From JAGQPD01 sp020426865 (GTDB lineage Bacteria > Planctomycetota > Planctomycetia > Pirellulales > Pirellulaceae), in contig JAWKTN010000005.1 in NCBI GenBank assembly GCA_041399065.1, forward strand, positions 744,001 to 808,000: 64,000 nucleotides of DNA, given 5' to 3'. The position numbers and the translations under genes were made by a program. Positions 45,283 to 54,257 of this stretch are shown in pieces. Under the pieces are notes generated by a model, which was not told where the DNA came from, did not search any database, and was given only the letters and a program-made list of their open reading frames with translations. Position 1 is the stretch's first letter. Every line of letters starts with the position of its first letter.

Positions 45283-45580
45283 CGCCGGGTTTACTTGTCG
45301 CATACCGGCTGCGAAGGGGAACAAGTAGGGAAGTGCGTCAGTGTGAGATGGGGCTCAATAGTCGTTTTACCGAATTGACAGTACCGGGCGATTTCGCGGC
45401 TTGCGGGACGTCGTGTTGACCGCTCCCGACGATAGGTAATGAGGTCACCATCCTACGATCGACCCGAACAGGTGCTCGCCGCACATTGAATGTCGAGCTG
45501 TGGCGACACAACTGCAACCCGCGGAACATGTTAGAATGGCGATTCCCATGACGCGCAATCAGAACTAGGAGAGACACACA

Positions 45581-47401
45581 ATGTCAGATGGATATCAGTT
45601 TCGCCTAAGGTCCTTGACGTTCAACGACAATACGGTTACGCGCCCCGCCGCGTTGACGTTGATTGTTGGTCCAAACAATTCCGGCAAAAGTCAAATACTT
45701 AAGGATATCGTCGAAATTGCAACGAAGGCGACAAAATCGCGACTTGAGACAGTAGTGGTGCGGGACTTAGATGTTGAATTGCCGAGCAGCCTGGACGTGC
45801 TGAGGACGGCCTATCCGAGCCTTAACCGAATACGTGATGAAAACGGCAATTGGCAGTTCTTCGGATTGCATCCCACCCTGGTGCGCGAGGCATCGGTAGC
45901 GGGTGGATCGTGGCCAGACACATTTGAAAGTCAATTCGCATCACCTGACCAGCTACTGTCCAAAGGATGGTTCTTTCAGCAATTCGGTTCGGGGCTTGTT
46001 ACATTCATAACGACAGAATTCAGACTTCAGCTTGTTAAGGAGTCCAATAGTTCTGATCACAACTACGCAACGACAAATCTTCTCCAATCACTCTACAATG
46101 CCGGTTCCCCTACCGAGCGGGCGATTTCCGATGAAGTCTCCGCCGTATTCGAAGGTCAGCAAATCGCGCTAGACTACACTACGCTCACGCGACTTCGGTT
46201 AAGAGTTTCAAGAGACTTCAGCGATGTATCAATTGACCCTCGTGACGGACGGCATACGATGCTCTCAAAGCCCTGCCTTGACAATCAAGGCGATGGTATC
46301 CGCAGTTTCACAGGCATGATCGTGGCCCTCAAAACAGCCGATAGGCCACTGATACTAATTGATGAACCAGAGGCGTTTCTACATCCACCTCAGGCTTACG
46401 CGATTGGGCGGTTTATTGCCTCAGGAGCAGGGTCGGGACGACAGATCATTGTTGCAACCCACAGTACCGACGTTCTTCGAGGCGCACTGTCTGTGACTGA
46501 CACTGTTGAAATCATTCGTGTCGATAGGTGTGACGATAGAAATACCTTCGCGCACCTGACTCGCGATACGTTGATGTCTATTTTGAGTGATCCGTTGCTT
46601 AGCTCGGCCCGCGTCCTTGATGCTTTGTTCTATCCAAGTGCGGTCGTTACGGAAGCTGATGCAGATTCTCGATTGTTTCATTCTGCAATTGAAAGGGCCT
46701 ACCCGCAAGCAAGCAGTCACTTCGTGAATGCTTCGAACAAGCAGACGGTAACGAAAATCATGAGCATCTACTCGAAAATGGGTGTGAGGCGCGCGGGAAT
46801 CGTAGATTTCGATATTCTTCGAAAGTCAGATGAGTGGCTGGATGCAATCAATGCTATTGGCGTCAACCAACAAGATTCGGCGCAGTTGATTGTACTCCGA
46901 GATGCCATTGCTCGGTATGCAAATCAGCAGCCTTTCGGGGTTCGCCTAAAGGAAGTCAAAACGCTTTTGGAAGAGGCGACTAAACTAATTGAAGAATGTG
47001 AATCAATCGCGAAAAAAGAAGACGCCGAAGAGGTCTTGGCTTCGGGGCCCGCTTCAGAAAAGCTCATCGGTCGGATCGAGCGGCGTTTGCAGGAGGCCGC
47101 TCACGTAACAAAGCCCTGGAATGAACTCAAACGTCGTGGCCGCGATATGTTGGAATCCAATTTCGGTATTCAATTTGACAGCCTTTGGCAAATCGCTGCA
47201 GATCACGGGCTGTTCATCATACCGACCGGTGAGTTAGAGTCCATCCTGTCTGATTACGGTGTACCGTACACGACCAACAAGAAACAGTGGATTCAGCAAT
47301 CACTTCGGCTCGTCCCTGGATTGGAAGTCGACAACAACAAGCGACTCTGGAAGTTCGTAGGAGCTGTATTCCGATACTTGCAGGAGAAGCCTGAAGGTTA
47401 G
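45581..47401 (+). CDS. OLD-like ATPase with Toprim-type nuclease domain
   Basis: 606 residues; ATG with AGGAGA upstream. N-terminal SMC/ABC-like ATPase: Walker A IVGPNNSGKSQILK (about 29-42), Walker B LILIDEPEAFLHPPQ, and a histidine switch ATHSTDVL. The C-terminal part resembles a Toprim nuclease: VVTEADADSRLF (Glu), GIVDFDIL (DxD), and FIIPTGELESIL, as in overcoming-lysogenization-defect proteins. Such enzymes often act in phage defence. No helicase partner follows, so it is not a standard Gabija pair. The gene stands alone with its own ribosome-binding site. Confidence 0.8.
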   Translation: MSDGYQFRLRSLTFNDNTVTRPAALTLIVGPNNSGKSQILKDIVEIATKATKSRLETVVVRDLDVELPSSLDVLRTAYPSLNRIRDENGNWQFFGLHPTLVREASVAGGSWPDTFESQFASPDQLLSKGWFFQQFGSGLVTFITTEFRLQLVKESNSSDHNYATTNLLQSLYNAGSPTERAISDEVSAVFEGQQIALDYTTLTRLRLRVSRDFSDVSIDPRDGRHTMLSKPCLDNQGDGIRSFTGMIVALKTADRPLILIDEPEAFLHPPQAYAIGRFIASGAGSGRQIIVATHSTDVLRGALSVTDTVEIIRVDRCDDRNTFAHLTRDTLMSILSDPLLSSARVLDALFYPSAVVTEADADSRLFHSAIERAYPQASSHFVNASNKQTVTKIMSIYSKMGVRRAGIVDFDILRKSDEWLDAINAIGVNQQDSAQLIVLRDAIARYANQQPFGVRLKEVKTLLEEATKLIEECESIAKKEDAEEVLASGPASEKLIGRIERRLQEAAHVTKPWNELKRRGRDMLESNFGIQFDSLWQIAADHGLFIIPTGELESILSDYGVPYTTNKKQWIQQSLRLVPGLEVDNNKRLWKFVGAVFRYLQEKPEG

Positions 47402-47859
47402 GCCAGCGCGCCGTCCAGTTTCTTGATCCCAAAGAATGACAAAGTGTGTTTGGTCACACTTCCGCGGCGACACTTGAACGGGAGTGTTGGTCAGAGGGCG
47501 CATCGACGTGGCCAGCTTCGCGGAATGGTCTCGCCACCCCGATCGATATCGTCCAATCAGATCTTACCTCGTCGATCGAAATTTGCGCAAATCTCGAATC
47601 GATCGAGCTAGGTTCTCGCAAAGCCGCGTTGGACGAACTCATCCAAAAGTAAGAGCGAGGTTTTCTGAATGCCTGGAGTGAGAAATGCTGTCGCAACGGC
47701 GACGTGCCTGTAGCTAGGATTTCGCCACTGCACAGAGTTTGGTAGACTTTGAAGCCTGGTTTTCCTTCTGCGAACTTTAGCAGAGGTCTAAGACACGTTT
47801 CCCCTTTCGTCAAGACAGATGAGATTAGCGATTGCCTCATCCGAACGGAATCATCGATC
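47402..47859. other. Intergenic region without a recognised gene
   Basis: About 460 bases between two plus-strand ATPase genes. No clear terminator or gene. Confidence 0.4.
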
Positions 47860-48290
47860 ATGTTGACGCAACTAAGTATCCAGAATTTCAAATGTTGGAA
47901 AGATACGAGTGCGATCCGGATGGCTCCCATTACGCTGTTTTTTGGCGCCAACAGCTCGGGGAAATCGAGCATTGGTCAATTCCTGATGTTGTTGAAGCAG
48001 ACGGCTGAATCGCAAGATCGAAAAGCTCCGTTGTTTCCCGGTGGGCGAAACTCAGCCGTTCAGCTCGGATCATTTCAGGAAATGGTCTTTGGCCGCGACG
48101 TAACGAATAAAATTGTGTTTGGATACCAGTGGACGTTACCGAACGACCTTCAAATCTCGGATCCGCTAAGCAATCATGAGTACTCTGGCAATAGCATCAA
48201 GTTTTACGCGACTGTTGCCCAGGATGGATCCGGTCTTAATACAATTGTTGTTGAGAAATTTGGTACCGGCGGAGCGAAGACTCGCGTTTT
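47860..48290 (+). pseudogene. DUF3696-like AAA ATPase, N-terminal part (interrupted)
   Basis: From the ATG at 47860 the frame begins MLTQLSIQNFKCWKDTSAI, followed by the P-loop FFGANSSGKSSIGQFLMLL, LLKQTAESQDR, VQLGSFQEMVFGRD and QWTLPNDLQISDPL: these are the landmarks of an ATPase of the DUF3696/AAA family. The likeness ends near VVEKFGTGG (about 48270-48290), where unrelated DNA begins. The rest of the domain resumes near 49230. Confidence 0.75.
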
Positions 48291-49229
48291 GGGCGGGATT
48301 CCTGCGCGCATCTCGTCGGGTCGGCACGATGGGCGCATACCGCGAACCCATCCAGCGCGATACCGTTTTCGCGGGGGGCTAAATATTTTTCAGACTGTTA
48401 CGCGAAAATTCGAAAATGAAGCCGGGTATCCATTCTGCGGGCGTCTCCGCGAGGATTGTTCGCAGCCGACGGAATTGTTTCATCGCGCGGTTGTCGTGTG
48501 CTCGAATAGCTCCTGTGGAAACAGTGGCGAACTTGCTTGGCCGCACTTCGTGCAGAACACAGGGCCAGCGCGAGTCACGAGAATTGGCGAGAACCAAGGC
48601 CTTGGCGACTCACAAACGTGAGTGCGAGTTGGGGTACCAAACTCGATGGCGTTGTGCCGCAATCTGAATTTGGGGCGAACGGATTCGCATATCGCATGGG
48701 GCCGCAAATGAGTCACGTTATCGCATATCGATTCTCCTCGTTGAAGCGATTTCCGCTGCTTCGTCGATCGCGTTCATTGACTTGATCTGAAATGGTCGTG
48801 GAGCTCGTCGTTAGGTGAGCTCAAGCCAAACGAACCATGTCAAGTCGAAATGAGCGGATGGTCCGACGAACCCAACCACACGCAGAAATCGCAAAACCTC
48901 AATTTCGCGAAAAATAGCGGATACGCGAAGCGAAGGAAAGTAGGCGTACGGGATTTGAACGGCGACATGCTTTGGCTCTGCCCGCTCGGGGTGAAGATTT
49001 GAAGCAAGCCTGGGTCGACCAATACCTTCATTCCACCGTAAGCTCCCGACTTACACCTCGCCTGAATCAAGCAAAAAACGAAAAAAACGAGACAAGGAAG
49101 GAAACGTAGGTGCTGGAGCTACAAGCGCGCAACAGGAAGGAAACAGAGAAGGAAACCAAAGATAAAAATCTTTGACGGAAGGAGACGCGCGCCGAAGTAA
49201 ACGCGCGCCTTCTCATCGGCCAAATCGCG
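48291..49229. other. Foreign segment inside the ATPase gene
   Basis: About 0.95 kb without a recognised gene. No transposase, target duplication or clear terminal repeats were found; the exact ends are uncertain. It has several GGTACC sites and an inverted repeat GAGCTC...GAGCTC around 48800-48820. The last part (49100-49160) contains a purine-rich run encoding a lysine/glutamate-rich stretch in one frame. It could be a non-autonomous element or an intron remnant. Confidence 0.4.
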
Positions 49230-50246
49230 CGCGAATTAAACGCTGGTACCAAGAAATTCGATTACGTACTTTTTCAGGAGACACGCACGCAATTGTCGGT
49301 CGGAATGGAACGTAGGCTAGACAAGAAGATTTCATACAACGTGAATTCGGACAAATACGATTTGAAGCGGAATCCCGGCCGCGTTTGGCATCCGGCGACA
49401 ACCGTTCGCTTCTACGGTTTTCCCGACGAGGTCGTTGCGTATTACCAGAATGCCGATTTCGTTCAGTCACTCAATCTTGCTCATGAGAAGCTGTTTCGTT
49501 CGATTGCGTACTTGGGGCCGCTACGTACCAAAGCAGAACGTCTTTATTCTTGGACCGGAACGGAACCGGAGAGTGTAGGGTATGTTGGCGACAACACTGT
49601 GGCTTCGATCTTGGCGGCACGTCAGCGACAAATCAGTCTGGGCTTTAGAAAGCGTTCGCTACCCTTCGAACAAGTGATTGCTCAAAAGCTTAAAGACATG
49701 GGGCTAATCGATTCGTTTAAGGTATCTCAGATCTCAAATAAGCGACAAGATTACGAAGTAAAAGTCAAAACGAAGGGGTCGGCGGGCATGGTTGACCTCC
49801 CTGACGTCGGGTTCGGGATATCGCAAGTATTGCCCGTTTTGGTCGAATGTTTTTACGCACCACGAAATTCGATCATTGTGATGGAACAACCGGAAATCCA
49901 TCTTCATCCTCGTGCGCAATCTTTGCTTGCGGACGTAATGATTGACGTGATTAGTGCTCGCGAAGGTGGCAAGGACCGAAATATTCAGTTGATTATTGAA
50001 ACTCATTCCGAACATTTCTTGCGCCGCCTACAACGCCGGATTGCTGAGAATGTAGTTTCAAAGTGCAATGTGGCTGCCTACTTTGCAGACGTATCGAAGT
50101 CACCTGCAGCCCTCGAAGAACTGCAGATTGACTTGTTCGGCAACATTCAGAATTGGCCAGAACATTTTTTTGGCGATGAAATGGAAGACATTACCGCACA
50201 ATCGAAGGCAGCATTGCGGCGTCGATTCGCCGGGGCTAAGGAATGA
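49230..50246 (+). pseudogene. DUF3696-like AAA ATPase, C-terminal part
   Basis: The open frame resumes with KKFDYVLFQETRTQLSVG and continues with the rest of the ATPase: RFYGFPDEVVAYYQN, IAYLGPLRTKAERLYSW, DVGFGISQVLPVLVECF (signature), IIVMEQPEIHLHPRAQ (Walker B) and IETHSEHFLRRLQRR, ending QIDLFGNIQNWPEHFFGDEM. These are full-length, undamaged landmarks, so the interruption is probably recent. The 3' end overlaps the PIN-like gene by four bases. Confidence 0.75.
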
Positions 50247-50776
50247 ACTCGAATCAAACAAAACAAGTCCTAGATACGAACGTTCCGATCACGGCGAATC
50301 GCGCTAGTGTTCTGGCGTCGGTTCGAATTGAGGAATTGTACTGCATCAAGTCTTGCGTTGAGGCGATTGAATCGGTCGTCAAAAATGGCGGCTTGGTCAT
50401 GGATGATGGCGACGACATCTACGCCGAGTATCGGACCCATTTATCCTTCAAAGGACAACCTGGGGTTGGCGACAGATTTTTTAAATGGGTTCACGACCAT
50501 CGCTGGACATTTCCCGCGGCAGATCGTGTCAAGATTCACAGGTCAGGCACCTCCTACGACGAGTTTCCGCAACATCGAGAATTAGAAACCTTCGACGATT
50601 CTGATCGAAAGTTCGTGGCAGTTGCGAACGGACACCATCAGAAGCCTCCGATCCTCCAGGCCACAGACAGCAAATGGTGGGGTTGGAAAGACGCTCTGGC
50701 GGAGGTTGGTATCGACGTAATATTTCTTTGTCAAGACGCTATCGAAATGAAATTTCGGGAGAAAAATGGCTTGTGA
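50243..50776 (+). CDS. PIN-like nuclease partner of the AAA ATPase
   Basis: 177 residues; the ATG overlaps the ATPase stop (ATGA). It starts with QVLDTNVPITAN (first Asp of a PIN-like site), has GGLVMDDGDDIYAEY (acidic), GQPGVGDRFFKWV, and ETFDDSDRKFVAVA (DxxD), ending with PPILQATDSKWW. The pattern is that of PIN-like nucleases coupled with DUF3696-type ATPases in defence islands. The gene is intact although its ATPase is interrupted. Confidence 0.7.
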   Translation: MNSNQTKQVLDTNVPITANRASVLASVRIEELYCIKSCVEAIESVVKNGGLVMDDGDDIYAEYRTHLSFKGQPGVGDRFFKWVHDHRWTFPAADRVKIHRSGTSYDEFPQHRELETFDDSDRKFVAVANGHHQKPPILQATDSKWWGWKDALAEVGIDVIFLCQDAIEMKFREKNGL

Positions 50777-50924
50777 CTCCCTTTCCGCACATGTCCGATT
50801 CATTTTCTCCGAATTTCTGACGTGTGACTGCAGAATGGCACAATGGTAGTTGTGCGTGTCCTTCCGACAGGTGTGTTATGCCCGCCGGCACCGCGACGCG
50901 ATTGTTCCGTTGCTTCCGTTGGTC

Positions 50925-52671
50925 CTATCGTCCGTATTCGTTTGGCGCAAATCCTAGCAAGCTGAGTACGTTCCGTTGCGCTTTATTTAGTGTGGTGACA
51001 AGCGTCTCCTTTGAGTTTCCTTTGCACAATTCATGTAACTGAACAGGTTCGAGTAGATCGACGACACGGCGTGTCGTCGGGCGCCTTACACGGGCGACCC
51101 TCGGGATACAAAGGCAGATCGTCGATTTTGCGTTTCTTCATTTGTAATCGTAGTTCTCGCTCAAGCAGTGTTTGCACGATGAGGGCGAAGAAGTAGACAC
51201 CTAGCAGCGCCTGAATGCGGGCAACGTCCTTTAAAAACACGGGCGCCACGGCAAAGTCGTTCTTGAATTGGGAGAATCGTTTTTCCACAAACGGCTGCCG
51301 CTTGTAAGCTCGCAGGATCTCCTCTGCTCCCAGATCATCGACGTTAGTCATCAGCGGGAACTTGCCGTCCGAGAAGGCGCATGCCGACAGCTTGTCTGCG
51401 TCCGGGTCGATCTGCAACGAGTATCGTTTCTCCACTTGCCGTAGATAGGGAGTTTCAGCACTCGGGCGTCCCCGGTTCGCTTGCTTGTAGGTTACGACGT
51501 CGTGTTCTTGGATGGCAACTACCAAAAGGTGTGAAACGGGGGACTCTGCCAGCAGCTTTTCCAATTCTTGCTCAACCTTTGAGCGACTCCGAAACCGCGT
51601 ACGCTTGGAGCGAAGCCGTTTCTGTAACTCCTGCAATTCGCCATGTAGTTGATCCAATTGTCGCACCCGGGTCTTCGCGTCTTGCTCCGCCTTTCGTTGG
51701 CTGAAGTACCATAACAGACGAAATCCGTCCGAAGTCCGAAAGTTCTCGTCCACAACGCTCAGGCGGTCAATGACATCACCATCATCATCGCAGATTTCAT
51801 AGAGTAGCTTCCAAGAGAGTGCGTCGGTCGAATCGGTCAGGCGACGTCGAAATGCTTTGTCTTCGCGACGAGTCCGAGGAAGTACGGTAATGAATCGTCC
51901 GCCACGAGAGTCGATCGCGCGCAGATTCTTCGTCGATGCTAGTTTGCAGTCGGCGACGTAGAGGAAATCGGGCTTTCCTACTAACTCCCGTAGCAACTCC
52001 CACGTCTTGATGTGCGTCGTGTCGTCCGCGGTGTTACCGCTGTGCGTGGTAAAATAGACCGGAACTCCACCGTCTTCGGTCACCGTCAAGGTATACAGCA
52101 ATTGCTTCAGGTCCGGACGGTGATCCTTATTGTGGCCCCACGTGATCCCCAAAGTCTTCAATCCCCGTCGCCAGCTCTCCTGCGTCGACTCGTCATAGTC
52201 GCCATGAAAGGTGACCGTGGTCGAATCATTGTGCAATTCGTCCAAACTCAGGTTGAACTTCTCAATAACATGGCGGACGACATCCATGATCAAGGAGTTG
52301 TCCAGGCCATCAAATAAACGGTCCAAGCAGCGGCCCACACGATCATCGTTGAGATATGCCAATTGCCCTCGTCCGATGCCGAGCAATTCTGGGACGTGCC
52401 GTTGTGCCCATTCACCGACTCCGTAGATCGGTTCTCTGGACAACAGGATATTCCGGACCAACAGGAGCAATCCTGCCGATGTGGGCAGTTTCATCGTGGG
52501 CCCATCCTTCTTCAAATGCGATTGGAGAAACTGCTCGAGCTCCATCTGCTGAAGGATTCTGTTGATCAGCGGCAAGGCACCGACTGTCCACGACTGGAGC
52601 TGAATGTCTTTGCCGTGAGCGGCGAAACCTTGATTTTCTGACGCGTTGCGAGGTTGTTGTTTTTTTCTCAT
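50925..52671 (-). pseudogene. IS1634-like transposase, frameshifted near the C-terminus
   Basis: From the ATG at 52671 (or GTG 52677) to about 51090 the frame codes for an IS1634/DUF4277-type transposase: GEWAQRHVPELLG, LHNDSTTVTFHGDY (first Asp), YVADCKLASTKN (second), PFVEKRFSQFKNDF (Glu) and LYPEGRPCKAP. It then reads a wrong frame and stops at 51031. One extra base at about 51090 explains this: the neighbouring frame reads TTRRVVDLLEPVQLHELCKG and ends at TAG 50927-50925. The catalytic core is intact. I could not find its terminal repeats. Confidence 0.8.
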
Positions 52672-52740
52672 GAGCACGGATATAGCCCATCCTCGTCCAC
52701 TCGCAAAGGACAGATCCGCGCCGAAAAATATTTTTGCGCG

Positions 52741-52792
52741 ACTTACGTCAAATCACATTGACGTAAGTTGAGAAATGCTCGATTTACGTCAA
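52741..52792. promoter_or_regulatory. Triple TTACGTCAA palindromic sites
   Basis: A perfect 11-bp inverted repeat ACTTACGTCAA/TTGACGTAAGT (52741-52751 and 52758-52768, spacer ATCACA) is followed at 52783-52792 by a third half-site TTTACGTCAA. It stands 70-120 bases upstream of the transposase start in the direction of its transcription. It could be an operator or part of the element's end. Confidence 0.5.
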
Positions 52793-53218
52793 TGTCCCTC
52801 GCCGTAACTTTTTTTGACGTTTTTTGTAATCGCAACTGGCATTGCAGGCGAAGCGAAATAGCGCACCATCATGTGCGTGGCAACCGGCTGTCACGGCAGC
52901 TCCTCGTGCCCGCATGGCGTTCGATGTGCGCGATAATCAGAATGTTGCATCTCAGATACCACGTCAGCATTGGGATACGTGTGCCGCACAAGAGAAAGCG
53001 TCGGCCACACTTATGGCTGGTGACAAGACGCAGGATAACGAGATTTCGCCAGTAGAGCACGCGCCCTGGTCGCAGAAGACGTCATGCGCCGAGTCGCATG
53101 ATCGCGGCGATGTCGTGTTGTCTCCATGTGGCATATGACCTGCGCACGTCAGTCCACGCATCTTGCCGGCCATCCGAAATTCGGAGAAAATGAATCGGAC
53201 ATGTGCGGAAAGGGAGTT
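52793..53218. other. Intergenic region without a recognised gene
   Basis: About 425 bases between the transposase and the RNA ligase gene. Nothing beyond short competing frames. Confidence 0.4.
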
Positions 53219-53935
53219 GTGAGTTCGGAATACTTCAAATTTCCGTCGACGCCTCACTTGAGAATGCTCAACGGTGCGAAGTTTCGTGAGGATAAAGTTC
53301 TTACTGCCGCGGAGCAGCGTGAGTTCTTGTTGCATGAAATATTTATCGAAGAAAAGCTGGATGGTGCAAATCTGGGGATTTCATTCGATCGTTACGGAAA
53401 CGTTCACGCTCAAAACCGAGGCAGCTACGTGCACCAACAGTACACGGGCCAGTGGCGGATGCTCTACGATTGGTTGAGTTCAAGAAAGAATATCCTGTTT
53501 GAGTTCCTTGGAAGTCGCTACATCTTATTTGGGGAGTGGTGCTACGCGACACATACCATTTTCTATGACCGACTTCCGGACTGGTTTCTGGGGTTCGATT
53601 TGTTCGACACTGAAACAAGACGTTTTGTGAGTGTTTTGACGCGCCAGACGATGTTTGAACTAATGGAGATTCAAAGTGTTCCCATTATCGCATCCGGACA
53701 CTTTACGTTGGGGCAGGTAGTCGTCATGTTGAAGGAATCTGAATTTGGACCGGAGCCAGCAGAGGGCCTTTACCTTAAATGTGATGAAAAGGAATGGCTG
53801 TCGCAGCGAGCGAAGCTAGCGCGTGCTGGATTCATGCAATCAATTGAGCAACATTGGTCGCGCAAACCCTTGTTTTTGAATCAATTACGGTCAAAAGAAG
53901 CACCGCCATCCAGCGGTCGTACCGCCCACGACTAA
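53219..53935 (+). CDS. ATP-dependent RNA ligase (Rnl2-like)
   Basis: 239 residues from the GTG at 53219 (GGAAAGGGAG upstream; an ATG at 53201 is possible). Nucleotidyltransferase motifs: motif I EEKLDGANLG with K46 as the adenylated lysine, then QNRG (motif Ia region), GEWCYATHTIFYDRLP (motif III/IIIa), AEGLYLKCDEKEW (motif IV) and QRAKLARAGF (motif V). It seals RNA nicks or repairs cleaved tRNA. It is alone, without a visible kinase or toxin partner. Cargo on the element or counter-defence against RNA-cleaving toxins is inference. Confidence 0.8.
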   Translation: MSSEYFKFPSTPHLRMLNGAKFREDKVLTAAEQREFLLHEIFIEEKLDGANLGISFDRYGNVHAQNRGSYVHQQYTGQWRMLYDWLSSRKNILFEFLGSRYILFGEWCYATHTIFYDRLPDWFLGFDLFDTETRRFVSVLTRQTMFELMEIQSVPIIASGHFTLGQVVVMLKESEFGPEPAEGLYLKCDEKEWLSQRAKLARAGFMQSIEQHWSRKPLFLNQLRSKEAPPSSGRTAHD

Positions 53936-54257
53936 TCCATGCATAGCACTCGAGGGGGCGGAACTTGAGTGATGCGGGAACGTATGGATAGTAGTGAGGA
54001 TTCCGTAGCGTAATTTGCGTCCAAATCTAAAAGACAGACGTCTGGTCTCCCTGCGAGTTGGTCTTTCATCGAACTCGGATAGGTCAATCCAAGTATCTCT
54101 TGATGTGGCGGACGACACGTGTTCGGTATTGGGCACATCCAAGGTGATCGGGCGTCACAAAACTGTAACAAATCTTGCCTTTCTTCTTCGGTGATATCGT
54201 GGTTTATACCATATCTGGCGGGTAAGTCTCCCGTTACCACCAGATATTGATCTCAGT
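53936..54257. other. Intergenic region upstream of relaxase 2, possible oriT
   Basis: About 320 bases. The right end holds a strong nested hairpin (54211-54247); otherwise no gene is seen. MobF origins are usually next to the relaxase, so this region is the best candidate for an oriT. Confidence 0.45.
54211..54247 (+). promoter_or_regulatory. Nested hairpin just upstream of relaxase 2
   Basis: ATATCTGG (54211-54218) pairs with CCAGATAT (54240-54247), and inside it GGTAA (54221-54225) with TTACC (54234-54238), separated only by a small internal loop, so 13 bp in all. It ends 10 bases before the relaxase ATG. It may be the relaxase-binding inverted repeat of oriT, or a translational operator. 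Confidence 0.5.

Noticed and set aside
48291..49229. A group II intron inside the ATPase gene
   Set aside because: I could not find a domain V-like hairpin or an intron-encoded reverse transcriptase; the segment is left unassigned.
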